Shown here in pieces: positions 22,872 through 31,787 of a DNA stretch of 36,400 nt. Position 1 is the stretch's first letter, and each line of letters opens with the position of its first letter. A model generated the notes under the pieces. The model searched no databases, was not told the origin of the DNA, and was given only the letters and a program-made list of their open reading frames with translations. Both the position numbers and the translations under genes were made by a program. This DNA comes from an uncultured Oscillibacter sp. (GTDB taxonomy: Bacteria; Bacillota_A; Clostridia; Oscillospirales; Oscillospiraceae): the NCBI GenBank assembly GCA_951800675.1, contig CATOKC010000013.1, forward strand, positions 1 through 36,400. The letters are read 5' to 3'.

Positions 22872-25800
22872 TCAGCCCTCCCGGGCCAGCTTCTGATACC
22901 GGGCGCAGCGGGCCTTGACGTCCGCCACGGCCTTCTCATAGAGCGCGCCAGCCTTGCCGGGGAAATTGTTCTTCAAGGAGGCAAAGCGGTTCTCCCCCAT
23001 CAGGAAGTCCAGCAGCTTCCCGGTGTCCGGCTCGGCGGAATCCAGCTGGAAGGGGTTCTTCCCCTCGTCCGCCCGGCGGGGATCGTAGCGGTAGAGCTGC
23101 CAGTAGCCGCACTCCACCGCCTTCTTCATCTCGTCCTGGGAGCAGCTCATGCCCTTTTTGATATGCTGCTCCAGGCAGGGGCAGTAGCAGATGACGATGG
23201 ACGGACCGGGATAGCTCTCCGCCTCCCGCAGGGCCTTCAGGGTCTGGGCCTGGTCCGCGCCCATGGCCACCTGGGCCACGTACACATAGCCGTAGTTCAT
23301 GAAGATGGCTCCCAGGTCCTTCTTGGCAATCTGCTTGCCGCCCGCGGCGAACTTCGCAACCGCCGACGTGGGGGTCGCCTTGGAGGACTGTCCGCCGGTG
23401 TTGGAGTACACCTCCGTGTCCAGCACCAGCAAATTCACGTCCCGGTTCTGGGCCAGCACGTGGTCGATGCCGCCAAAGCCAATGTCATAGGCCCAGCCGT
23501 CGCCGCCCACGGCCCACACGGACTTCTTCGCCAGGAACTCCTTGTTCTCCAAAATATACCGGACCTCCGGCGTCCGCTCCGCGGTCTCCAGGGCCTTGAC
23601 CAGCGCGTCGGTGAGGGCCCGGGATTTCTCCGTGTCCTCCCAGCCCTCCAGGTAGGCGTCCACGGCCTCCGCGGCCACACCCGCCTCTTTCAGAGCCTCC
23701 AGGCGGATGAGCAATTCCTTCCGCAGGGCATCCTGTGCGTGGAAGAAGCCGTAGGCAAACTCAGCGTTGTCCTCAAACAGGGAGTGCTCCCAGGCGGGGC
23801 CTCTCCCCCGCTCGTCCCGGCAGTAGGGCAGGATGGGCGCGCCGCCGCTGTAGGCGGAGGAGCAGCCCGCCGCGTTGCCGATGTACATGCGGTCTCCCGC
23901 CATCTGGCTCACCAGCTTGAGGTAGGTGGTTTCCGCGCAGCCCGCGCAGGCGGCGGAGAACTGGAAGTAGGGCTTGGCAAACTGGATGTTTTTCACGCTC
24001 TTGCTGTTCACCACATCCGATTTCAGGTATTTCTCGTTCATCGCCACCCGGTCGAAGAGCTCCTGCTCCGGCTTCATCTCCTCGAAGGGAGTCATGACCA
24101 GAGCGTCGGCGGACTTCCCGCTTGCGTTGGCGGGGCAGGCCGTCAGGCATACGCCGCAGCCCAGGCAGTCGTAGGGGCTCACCTGCACGCGGAAGCTGTA
24201 GGGCGGCGCGTCCTTCCCCAGGCCCTTGGCGGGGACGGTGGCGAAGGCGGCGGGAACCCCGGCCTTTTCCTCCTCCGTCAGCAGCACCGGGCGGATGGCC
24301 GCGTGGGGGCAGGCCATGGCGCAGCGGTTGCACTGGATGCAGCTCTCGGCGTTCCACTTGGGCACCGTAATCGCCACGCCCCGCTTGGAGTAGGCGGAGG
24401 TGCCGTTCTCCCAGGTCCCGTCCAGCACGCCGTACTTCTTGAACACGGACACCGGCAGCTTGTCGCCCTGCTGGCGATCCATGGGCAGCACGATGTCCCG
24501 GACGAAATCCGTCACCTTCCGCTCCGGCGCGGGCGCGTCGGCGGCGTCCGCCCAGCTTTCCGGAATCTCCACCTTTACCGCCGCGCTGACGCCCACGTCT
24601 ACGGCGGCGTTGTTCATGTCCACGATTTTCTGTCCGGCCTTTTTGTAGTAGGAGTTGTAGTTGTTTTTCTTCATGTCCTCCACGGCCACATCCAGGGGAA
24701 TGACCTTGGTCAGGGCGAAGAAGGCCGCCTGAAGTATGCTGTTGGTCCGGTTGGCTCCCAGGCCCACCCGCACCGCCAGCCTGGCGGCGTCAATGGTATA
24801 GAACCGGGCATGTTTCCGGGCCAAATCCCGTTTCAGCTTCCCGGGGAGCTTTTCCTCCAGTTCTTCCACGCTCCAGGGGCAGTTGAGGAGATACACGCCG
24901 CCCTCTTTCAGATCCTCGGAGGTATCGTACTTGTGGACATAGGTAGGCGCGTGAACCGCCACAAAGTCCGCGGCGGAGACTAAGTACGTTGACCGGATGG
25001 GCTGGTCCCCAAAGCGCAGGTGGCTCTGGGTCAGGCCGCCGGACTTCATGGTGTCGTAGGAGAAATAGGCCTGGGCGTATTTTCCGGCGATGAGTCCGAT
25101 GGTGGAAATGGCGTTTTTGTTGGCTCCCACGGTGCCGTCGCCCCCCAGGCCCCAGAGCTTGCAGGAGACCTGTCCCGGATGGGGCAGCTCCACCTCTTTG
25201 TAATCCAGGGAGGTGTGGGTCACGTCGTCAATAATTCCGATGGTGAAGTTATTTTTCGGGGTCTCCTGTTTCAGGTTGTCATAGACGGCGATGAACTGGC
25301 CCGGGGTGGTGTCCTTGGAGCTGAGGCCGTACCGGCCGCCCACCACCTGGATGTTCCCCCGGCCCGCTTGGCTCAGGGCCGTCACCACATCCAGATACAG
25401 CGGCTCGCCCACGCTGCCGGGCTCCTTGCTGCGGTCCAGCACGGCCACCTTTTTCACCGTGGCGGGCAGGGCGGCGGCGAAGCGCTTCACGGAGAAGGGG
25501 CGGTACAGGCGCACCTGGAGCAGGCCCACCTTCCGGCCCTGCTGGTTCAGGTAGTCCACGGTCTCCTTCACCGCCTCGGAGGCGGAGCACATGACCACGA
25601 TGACCTCTTCCGCGTCCGGGGCCCCGTAGTAGTTGAAGAGCTGGTAGTTCCGGCCCGTCAGCTTGTTGATCTCGTCCATGTAGCGCTGTACCGTGTCCGG
25701 CAGGGAGGCGCTGATTTCGTTCACGCCCTCCTTGCACTGGAAGTACACGTCCGGGTTCACATTGTTGCCCCGGTTGGTGGGATGCTCCGGGTTCAGGCAC

Positions 25801-26417
25801 TGACGGCGGAAGGCCTGTACCGCCTCCCAGTCCACCAGGCCCCGCAGATCCTCGTAGTCCAGGGCCTCAATCCGCTGCATCTCGTGGGAGGTGCGGAAGC
25901 CGTCGAAGCAGTGCATGAAGGCGTACTTGGAGTGGATGGCGCTGAGGTGGGCCACAGCGCCAAGGTCCATGGCCTCCTGGGGGGAGGCGGACATGAGCAT
26001 GGCGTAGCCGGTGGTGCGGCAGGTCATGAAGTCCGTGTGGTCGCCGAAGATGGAGTGGTGGTTAGAAGTCACCACCCGGGAGGCGATGTGCATGACGTTG
26101 GGCAGGAACTGGCCTCCCATGGCGTACATGGCGGGGATCATCAGCATCAGGCCCTGGGAGGAGGTGAAGGTGGTGGTCAGCGCACCCGCCTGGGCCGCGC
26201 CGTGGCAGGTGCCGGCCGCCCCCGCCTCGGACTGCATCTGGATCACGTCCACCGTGGACCCGAACAGGTTCTTCCGCCCCTTGGCGGACCACTCGTCCAC
26301 CTTCTCCGCCATGGGAGACGACGGCGTGATGGGATAGATGGCCGCTACCTCCGTGAAGGCGTAGGCCACATGGGCGGCCGCTGTGTTGCCGTCCATTACA
26401 ACGTATTTTTTATTCAT
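22872..26417 (-). CDS. nifJ: Pyruvate:ferredoxin (flavodoxin) oxidoreductase
   Basis: A 1181-residue single-chain PFOR: pyruvate + CoA + oxidised ferredoxin to acetyl-CoA + CO2 + reduced ferredoxin. Domain order is complete: N-terminal pyrophosphate domain (YPITPSSPMAEKVDEW, about 29-44), the gamma-like domain (about 415-620, from GLGGDGTVGANKNAISTIG), two [4Fe-4S] ferredoxin motifs (CIQCNRCAMACP from Cys693; CLGCGVCLTACP about 50 residues later), and the TPP-binding domain with CAGCAETTYLKL, GDGWAYDIGFGG and NTGGQSSKATP. The length is normal. It is the last gene of the minus-strand cluster, 18 nt after the UxaA-like large subunit, which is an unusual partner for this housekeeping enzyme. Confidence 0.97.
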   Translation of the reverse strand: MNKKYVVMDGNTAAAHVAYAFTEVAAIYPITPSSPMAEKVDEWSAKGRKNLFGSTVDVIQMQSEAGAAGTCHGAAQAGALTTTFTSSQGLMLMIPAMYAMGGQFLPNVMHIASRVVTSNHHSIFGDHTDFMTCRTTGYAMLMSASPQEAMDLGAVAHLSAIHSKYAFMHCFDGFRTSHEMQRIEALDYEDLRGLVDWEAVQAFRRQCLNPEHPTNRGNNVNPDVYFQCKEGVNEISASLPDTVQRYMDEINKLTGRNYQLFNYYGAPDAEEVIVVMCSASEAVKETVDYLNQQGRKVGLLQVRLYRPFSVKRFAAALPATVKKVAVLDRSKEPGSVGEPLYLDVVTALSQAGRGNIQVVGGRYGLSSKDTTPGQFIAVYDNLKQETPKNNFTIGIIDDVTHTSLDYKEVELPHPGQVSCKLWGLGGDGTVGANKNAISTIGLIAGKYAQAYFSYDTMKSGGLTQSHLRFGDQPIRSTYLVSAADFVAVHAPTYVHKYDTSEDLKEGGVYLLNCPWSVEELEEKLPGKLKRDLARKHARFYTIDAARLAVRVGLGANRTNSILQAAFFALTKVIPLDVAVEDMKKNNYNSYYKKAGQKIVDMNNAAVDVGVSAAVKVEIPESWADAADAPAPERKVTDFVRDIVLPMDRQQGDKLPVSVFKKYGVLDGTWENGTSAYSKRGVAITVPKWNAESCIQCNRCAMACPHAAIRPVLLTEEEKAGVPAAFATVPAKGLGKDAPPYSFRVQVSPYDCLGCGVCLTACPANASGKSADALVMTPFEEMKPEQELFDRVAMNEKYLKSDVVNSKSVKNIQFAKPYFQFSAACAGCAETTYLKLVSQMAGDRMYIGNAAGCSSAYSGGAPILPYCRDERGRGPAWEHSLFEDNAEFAYGFFHAQDALRKELLIRLEALKEAGVAAEAVDAYLEGWEDTEKSRALTDALVKALETAERTPEVRYILENKEFLAKKSVWAVGGDGWAYDIGFGGIDHVLAQNRDVNLLVLDTEVYSNTGGQSSKATPTSAVAKFAAGGKQIAKKDLGAIFMNYGYVYVAQVAMGADQAQTLKALREAESYPGPSIVICYCPCLEQHIKKGMSCSQDEMKKAVECGYWQLYRYDPRRADEGKNPFQLDSAEPDTGKLLDFLMGENRFASLKNNFPGKAGALYEKAVADVKARCARYQKLAREG

Positions 26418-26435
26418 ATCGGAAGCGCTCCTTAC

Positions 26436-27599
26436 TTATACGTAATTGCAGACCCGGGCAATGGCCATTTCCGTGAAGCCCAGGGCCTCCGCCTTGGTCT
26501 GGCGGCCGCAGGCCACCTGCCGCACCAGCTCATAGAGCTCCCCGCCCAGTTCCTCCAGGGTCTTTTCCCCGTAGATGAGGGGGGAGGCGTCCAGGTCGAT
26601 GTTGTCCTCCATCTTGGCGAAGGTCAGCTTGTTCCCGGTGATCTTCACCACGGGGACAATGGGGTTGCCCGTGGGGGACCCCCGGCCGCTGGAGAACACC
26701 ACCACCTGGGCTCCCCCAGCCGCCATGGCGGCAACCGAGGAGGGATCGTTGCCCGGGGTATCCATAATGACCAGGCCGCTCTTGGCTTCCACCTGCTTGG
26801 CGTAGTCATAGACCGCCATAACGGGGCTGTGGCCCCCCTTGTGGATGCAGCCCAGGGATTTTTCCTCCAGGGTGGTGATGCCGCCGGCCTTGTTGCCGGG
26901 AGAGGGGTTGCCCTCCCGGACCTCCTCCCCCACCAGCCGCAGGGCCTTCTCATAGCGCCGGACAATCTCCAGAATGCGGTCGTGGACCTCCGGCGTGGCG
27001 GCCCGCTTCGCCAGAATGTGCTCCGCGCCGATAAACTCGGTGGTCTCGCTCAAAATGGAGCAGCCGCCGTCCTTCACCAGCCGGTCGCTGAGCTCCCCAA
27101 TGACGGGGTTGGCTGCGAGGCCGCTGGTGGGGTCGCTGCCGCCGCACTCCGTGCCCACGATCAGTTCCGACATGGGGAACTCCTTCTTTTGCAGCAGCGA
27201 CGCCTCCGCCGCCATCTCCTTGGCATAGCGCACGGCGATGTCCACCGCCTTCAAGGTGCCGCCCACCTCTTGGATAATGACCTGCTTGAGAGGCTTGTTG
27301 GTTCGCTCCTGAATGGCCTTGACCACCAGGTCCATCTGACAGTTCTCGCAGCCCAGGGACACCACCACGGTGCCGTAAACGTTGGGGTTGGCGGCGTAGC
27401 CCGCCATCACGTCCATGGTCAGCTGCTGGTCCGACTCCACCTGGGAACAGCCCTGCTGGTTGTTGAAGGTCACCGCGCCGTTGACCTGCTGGGCCACGAT
27501 CCGGGTGGTGTCGGAGGCGCAGACGCTGGCGGGCAGGATCAAAACGTAATTGCGGACGCCCACCCGGCCGTCCGGCCGCTCATATCCAAAGAATGTCAT
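26436..27599 (-). CDS. UxaA-family lyase, large subunit (altronate dehydratase / sulfolactate sulfo-lyase beta type)
   Basis: 387 residues of the UxaA C-terminal family. Signatures: GRVGVRNYVLILPASVC (11-27), VGTECGGSDPTSGLAANPVIG, HSPVMAVYDYAKQ, and SSGRGSPTGNPIVPVVKITGN near the C-terminus. Conserved Cys residues suggest an iron-sulfur or metal site as in altronate dehydratase. In this split form it pairs with the 92-residue SAF subunit encoded 12 nt upstream, the same arrangement as UxaA in two subunits and SuyAB ((2R)-sulfolactate to pyruvate + sulfite). Sequence alone does not tell these apart. RBS GAGGAGG. The link with LarA-like and PFOR genes favours a product that becomes pyruvate. 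Confidence 0.85.
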   Translation of the reverse strand: MTFFGYERPDGRVGVRNYVLILPASVCASDTTRIVAQQVNGAVTFNNQQGCSQVESDQQLTMDVMAGYAANPNVYGTVVVSLGCENCQMDLVVKAIQERTNKPLKQVIIQEVGGTLKAVDIAVRYAKEMAAEASLLQKKEFPMSELIVGTECGGSDPTSGLAANPVIGELSDRLVKDGGCSILSETTEFIGAEHILAKRAATPEVHDRILEIVRRYEKALRLVGEEVREGNPSPGNKAGGITTLEEKSLGCIHKGGHSPVMAVYDYAKQVEAKSGLVIMDTPGNDPSSVAAMAAGGAQVVVFSSGRGSPTGNPIVPVVKITGNKLTFAKMEDNIDLDASPLIYGEKTLEELGGELYELVRQVACGRQTKAEALGFTEMAIARVCNYV

Positions 27600-27611
27600 T
27601 CGATTCCCTCC

Positions 27612-27890
27612 TCAAACATTGGTTGAGTGGCTTTCCACGTTGTGGACGTGGACATGCTGCCCGGCCCGGATGGCTGTGACGGCGGAGCCGATGTGCTGGC
27701 CGTATTTCACCACCGGCTCCCCCTGGGGGATGTCCCGGCAGGCCAGCTTGTGGTAAATGGTGATGTCCTCCAGGGCGGTGAGGCTGCGGGTCTCCCCGCC
27801 GCAGTCGTACTCCACCGGGCTGTCCTTGGCGATAGGCTCGATGGCGACCACGACGTTGTCGGCGGGATCGATGAGCATTGCGTTCAGCAT
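27612..27890 (-). CDS. UxaA-family lyase, small SAF-domain subunit
   Basis: 92 residues: a SAF domain (small beta-clip) as in the N-terminus of altronate/galactarate dehydratases and in SuyA. Visible: DNVVVAIEPIAKDSP at the start, HKLACRDIPQGEPVVKYGQHIG in the middle (shown in part) and GQHVHVHNVESH at the end, whose His residues are the family hallmark. RBS AGGAG. Followed 12 nt later by the large subunit. Length agrees with stand-alone small subunits. Confidence 0.85.
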   Translation of the reverse strand: MLNAMLIDPADNVVVAIEPIAKDSPVEYDCGGETRSLTALEDITIYHKLACRDIPQGEPVVKYGQHIGSAVTAIRAGQHVHVHNVESHSTNV

Positions 27891-27947
27891 ATGGTTTCAC
27901 TCCTTAACCTGCGGACTGCGCCGCAAAATAATAACGATTTCGAAGGA

Positions 27948-29318
27948 TCACAGCGGAATCACCAGCGCGCCGATGAGCGCCAGCAGGAAAATGAACACGG
28001 AGGAGATGAAGGAACCCAGGGTATAGGTTTTCAGTCCGCCGGTGATGGTGAGGCCCGACATGTTGGTCGCCACCCAGAAGCCGGAGTCGTTCACATGGCC
28101 GATGGAGTTGCCGCCGGAGAGGCAGGCCAGGGCCAGCCACACGGGGTGGCAGGCGATGGCGGGGGCCACGGTGGCCATGATGGTCATGGAGGTCATGCCC
28201 GCCACAGTGCCGGAGCCCTGGGCCACGCGGAAGATCATGCCGATCAGGTAGCACAGGAACATGGCGGGGACCACGGAGCTGGCCCCGGTGCTGAGCAGGG
28301 AGACAATGGAGTCCCCGATGCCCGTGGCGGCGATGACGGAGGAGAAGCTGCCGCCCGCACCGGTAATCAGCAGCACCACGCCGGCGCTCTTCAGGGCCTC
28401 GCCGGCGGACTTTTCGAAGTTCTCCCGGCCGATGAACTTGATACTCACCAGATACGCGCCCAGGGTGCCCAGCAGCATGGCGATGACCTTTTCGCCAAGA
28501 AACCGGCAGATGACGGGGGACTCCTCAAACAGGGCGCTTCCCACGGTGCCCGCCAGGATGCAGACGATGGGAATGATGATGGGCAGCAGGCTCATGGCGA
28601 AGGAGGGCCGGGGCCGGTCAGCGGCGGCGTCCTTCTTGGCGGACTCCAGCAGCTCCGTCACCACGTTGGAGCTGTGGTTGACATCCTTCTCCTCGTTCCA
28701 GATGCCCCGGTCGTGGATTTTGATGAACACGAAGTCGCTGAGCAGCACCGTGATTAGGCCCACCACCAGGCCCACGCCCATCATGATGCCCAGGTCAAAG
28801 CCAAAGATGTCCGCCGCGGCCAGGGGATTCGGCGTGGGGGGCACCACGCAGTGGGCGGTGGTGGCGCCGATGGTCAGGCAGCCGGTGACATAGCACATTT
28901 TCTTGTTGATCTTGGCGGCGATGGTGAGGCCGATGGGAATCAGAATCACAAAGGTCACGTCGAAGAACACAGGGACGGACAGGACGAAGCCCGCCAGGGA
29001 GATGGCCCACATGGCCCGCTTCTCCGGGAAGGCGGAGACAATCTTATCGGCGATCACGCCTGCGGCCCCGCTGTCGTTCAGCAGCTGGCCCAGGATCACG
29101 CCGAAGCCGATGGGAAGGCCGATGCCGGTCATCATATTGCCGAAACCGGAGGAGATGGTGGATACGGTGTCCATCAGGCCAAGGCCGCTCATACCCCCCA
29201 TGTACAGGCAGGCCAGCACCATTCCGATGGAGGCATTGAGTTTTAAGACGATGATGCATACCAGGATGATGGCGATGGCGATCACCAGGTGCAGAATCAG
29301 CATAGCGGGTGTAACCAT
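27948..29318 (-). CDS. GntP-family gluconate/organic acid permease
   Basis: 456 residues with about 12 membrane segments, of the GntP type of proton-coupled permeases for gluconate and other sugar or hydroxy acids. Features: a hydrophobic N-terminus, GIGLPIGFGVILGQLLNDSGA (in part), VVPPTPNPLAAADIFG, RVAQGSGTVAGMTSMTIMA (in part) and the C-terminal GGNSIGHVNDSGFW, which is a strong GntP signature. RBS AAAGGAG. It sits between the LarA-like gene and the UxaA-type lyase, so it likely imports the acid they process, in addition to or as an alternative to TctAC. Confidence 0.9.
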   Translation of the reverse strand: MVTPAMLILHLVIAIAIILVCIIVLKLNASIGMVLACLYMGGMSGLGLMDTVSTISSGFGNMMTGIGLPIGFGVILGQLLNDSGAAGVIADKIVSAFPEKRAMWAISLAGFVLSVPVFFDVTFVILIPIGLTIAAKINKKMCYVTGCLTIGATTAHCVVPPTPNPLAAADIFGFDLGIMMGVGLVVGLITVLLSDFVFIKIHDRGIWNEEKDVNHSSNVVTELLESAKKDAAADRPRPSFAMSLLPIIIPIVCILAGTVGSALFEESPVICRFLGEKVIAMLLGTLGAYLVSIKFIGRENFEKSAGEALKSAGVVLLITGAGGSFSSVIAATGIGDSIVSLLSTGASSVVPAMFLCYLIGMIFRVAQGSGTVAGMTSMTIMATVAPAIACHPVWLALACLSGGNSIGHVNDSGFWVATNMSGLTITGGLKTYTLGSFISSVFIFLLALIGALVIPL

Positions 29319-29405
29319 AAATCGTTCTCCTTTTCAACTAAACGAGTACGGATGTCAGACAAATTTTTCGGCTGGCGCGGAGGGTCCGCCCGGGGCGGCG
29401 GGGCC

Positions 29406-30689
29406 TTAAAACAGATTCCCCTCGCTGTCGAAGGGCAAGTCGTACAGGTCCGTGAGAATCTCAATGTTGGGATTGGCTTTCGCCAGGGGCAGCAGGCCCT
29501 CGGAAATTTCAATCTCCCCGATATGGGCGGTGTTGGGAATGCGGATCAGCTTCATGTGGTCGTGGTCCTCCGCCTCCGGGCAGCACATCAGGGCCAGCTG
29601 GAGGGCCTCCCGGTCGTTGTCCATAATCATAGGAATTTTCATCAGGTGCAAAAAGGTGTTGGTCACGCCGGTAGGGTAGGTCATCTCCAGCTTCATCCGG
29701 TCCACCAGCCGCCGGGTGGTCACCTCCGCCAGGCCGATGCCCTGGGCGTTTCCGTGGGTCTCGTCGGTGATGTCCAGAACGACCACCTTTTCCGCGTCGA
29801 TGCCGCCGGAGCAGTACTGGGGCAGGACGAAGCGGCCGGAGATGTTGGGGTCCATGCCGTCGCCGGAGATGTTCTTCCCGATTTTGTCCACCACCAGCAC
29901 GTCGCACTTGTCAAAGAGGAGCTTGGCGATGGTCTGATAGGAGATTTCCTTCAGCTTGGGCTCCTCGTCGATGATCTCCTGGGGGGTTAGGCCCTTGATG
30001 AGGTACGTGTCGTCATAGGCGTTTTCAACGACGGCGATTCCCCCCAGCACAGGGCAGTTCTCCAGGATAGTCCGGCCGTATTCCTCCACCAGCTCGTGCA
30101 TGATGGCGGGGCTCTGGTGGTGGATGGACTCCGCCCCCTTCTGCTTGCCCAGGCCAATGGCCATCATCTTCATCAAGCCGCTCTCATAGGGCCCCCGGAA
30201 GGAGGTGTGGGGCTTGATGCGGTTGAAGAGCAGGATGCCGTCTGCCTCGGAGGCGTTTTTGTCGATAAAGACCGGCTGCTTCCGCACGCCGGAGAGGCCG
30301 ATTTGCGCCGTTTCCATGGAGCTCTTGACGGGGCAGCCCATGGCCTCCTCCGTGATGCCGTAGTCCTTGAGAATCTGGGTCTGGCCCTCGGCGGTGGCGC
30401 CGCCGTGGCTGCCCATGGAGGCCACGATATAGGGCTCCGCCCCCTTGGACTTGACGAAGTCCACCATGGCCCGGGCCATGAGCGCGTTGTTGGTCATGCC
30501 CCGGCTGCCGCAGGTGATCGCGATTTTCATGCCGGGCTTGATTTTCCCGCCCAGGTCCTCCCGGTCCAGCTCCTTTTGGACGGTGGCGGCGATGTCCTCC
30601 GCGGGGATATGGCTCCGGTCAAAGTTCTGCCGGATGCGGACCATTCTGGGAATGGGTTGGTTTTTAATGAGATCGGTAATGGTTTCCAT
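29406..30689 (-). CDS. LarA-like protein (DUF2088, lactate racemase-type domain)
   Basis: 427 residues, related to the nickel-pincer racemase LarA. Landmarks: CGSRGMTNNALMARAMVDF (60-78), SMGSHGGATAEGQ (91-103, His95), RIKPHTSFRGPYESGLMKMM (157-176, His161; LarA has a comparable PH-x-GY-GG-K stretch) and IHHQS (189-193). LarA homologues racemise or epimerise 2-hydroxy acids such as lactate, malate, phenyllactate or sugar acids. The genes for NPN cofactor synthesis (larB, larC, larE) are not in the window and would have to be elsewhere. It lies between an AbrB-type and a GntP-type permease gene, so an organic hydroxy acid is a plausible substrate. RBS GAGAGGAG. Confidence 0.8.
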   Translation of the reverse strand: METITDLIKNQPIPRMVRIRQNFDRSHIPAEDIAATVQKELDREDLGGKIKPGMKIAITCGSRGMTNNALMARAMVDFVKSKGAEPYIVASMGSHGGATAEGQTQILKDYGITEEAMGCPVKSSMETAQIGLSGVRKQPVFIDKNASEADGILLFNRIKPHTSFRGPYESGLMKMMAIGLGKQKGAESIHHQSPAIMHELVEEYGRTILENCPVLGGIAVVENAYDDTYLIKGLTPQEIIDEEPKLKEISYQTIAKLLFDKCDVLVVDKIGKNISGDGMDPNISGRFVLPQYCSGGIDAEKVVVLDITDETHGNAQGIGLAEVTTRRLVDRMKLEMTYPTGVTNTFLHLMKIPMIMDNDREALQLALMCCPEAEDHDHMKLIRIPNTAHIGEIEISEGLLPLAKANPNIEILTDLYDLPFDSEGNLF

Positions 30690-30701
30690 GGAAAAACTCC
30701 T

Positions 30702-30716
30702 CTCAAAAGTTTTGAG
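30702..30716. promoter_or_regulatory. 15-bp palindrome before the LarA-like gene
   Basis: CTCAAAA-G-TTTTGAG, perfect, 13 nt before the LarA-like start codon and partly overlapping its SD on the minus strand. It could be an operator or an mRNA hairpin that hides the SD. The gap between the neighbouring genes is only 34 nt, so a separate promoter is unlikely. Confidence 0.45.
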
Positions 30717-30723
30717 TTTCCCC

Positions 30724-31767
30724 TCATCCGCCGAGGGCCCGGGCCAGCAAAAAACAAAGATGAGGGAAAATCGCGGTGGCTACCAGCAGCCGGTATATCT
30801 GCACCAAAATCAGCCTGGGGCTGCTGACGCCGATATCCGCGGAAATCAAGGCCATATCCCCGGCTCCTGCCGGGGTGAGCATCAGCATTCCCTCCCGCAG
30901 GGGCACCCGAAAGCGCCGCTCCATCCACTTGCCGAAGAGATAGGCGTTGGCCAGCAAAACGGCAATGGTGATCACAACGGCGGAGAGCACCGTTATCGGA
31001 TTTCCAAACTTGCTGGGGTCCAGCAGACCTCCGATGTACGCGCCGGAAACCACCTGGGCCGCCTGCCGGAGCCAGGAGGGAAAGGGGATGGAAAAGCCGG
31101 AGAGGTTCAGCGCGAAGGTGATGAACAGGGGAAAGAGAATGGAAGCGGCGGGAACATCCAGTCGGTTGCCTAGCCACGCCCCGGCGGCGGAAACCGCCAG
31201 CGTCAGCAGCAGCCGTCCCACGCCCTGGCGGTCCATTTTTTTGCCCTTCCGGGCGGAGGGCTCCCCTGCCCCCTCCGGCATGGGGGGCGTGATGCGCTGC
31301 ACCACCGTTGGAAATACCGCCACCCCAACCACCAACCGGCAGAAGTGGACCAGCAGCACCTTGGACGCGTCTGTGCCGAAGTCTACGGCAATCAGCGTCA
31401 CGTCGGAGATGCCCCCGGGAACCGCGCAGATCAGACAGGTCAAAAGGTCGGCGTACCCGCTGAGAAACAGCAGCCCGCCGATGGCCACGTTGACCAGCAG
31501 CAGCGAGGCGGTGATCATGAGAACCGGCTTACAGAAGGTTTTCAGCTGCCGGAAATCCTCCCGGCTGGCGGAGCGGCCGATAAACACGCCCGCCACCACC
31601 TGGGCAATGTGCTTGAAGCTGGACGGCACCCCTCCCATTTGAAACCCGGCGGTCAGCACCGCCGAGGCAGCCACCGCGCCGATGAGCATACCCGCCGGAA
31701 TCCGCTTTCGGTAGAACAGCAGGCCCACGGCGGCGCAGAGCGTCAGAGTTAAAACCGTCTGGAGCAT
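30724..31767 (-). CDS. AbrB-family membrane transporter
   Basis: 347 residues, about ten membrane segments in two homologous halves, each with an AQVVxGxxIG-type motif: IAQVVAGVFIGRSASREDF (52-70) and AAQVVSGAYIGGLLDPSKF in the second half, plus AVPGGISDVTLIAVDFG and TPAGAGDMALISADIG. This duplicated pattern is typical of the AbrB membrane family, whose members are poorly characterised transporters, often next to organic acid genes. ATG 31767 has AGGGGGA upstream and follows the sigma-54 regulator stop by 20 nt; an open frame extends upstream into that gene but without a start signal. Confidence 0.82.
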   Translation of the reverse strand: MLQTVLTLTLCAAVGLLFYRKRIPAGMLIGAVAASAVLTAGFQMGGVPSSFKHIAQVVAGVFIGRSASREDFRQLKTFCKPVLMITASLLLVNVAIGGLLFLSGYADLLTCLICAVPGGISDVTLIAVDFGTDASKVLLVHFCRLVVGVAVFPTVVQRITPPMPEGAGEPSARKGKKMDRQGVGRLLLTLAVSAAGAWLGNRLDVPAASILFPLFITFALNLSGFSIPFPSWLRQAAQVVSGAYIGGLLDPSKFGNPITVLSAVVITIAVLLANAYLFGKWMERRFRVPLREGMLMLTPAGAGDMALISADIGVSSPRLILVQIYRLLVATAIFPHLCFLLARALGG

Positions 31768-31787
31768 GAAGGTCCCCCTTGTCTCAA

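Noticed and set aside
22797..27626. Two very long plus-strand open frames (728 and 868 codons) opposite PFOR and the lyase genes
   Set aside because: Composition is His/Gly/Val/Leu-rich as in shadow frames, they cover unmistakable minus-strand genes, and no family or start signal is present.
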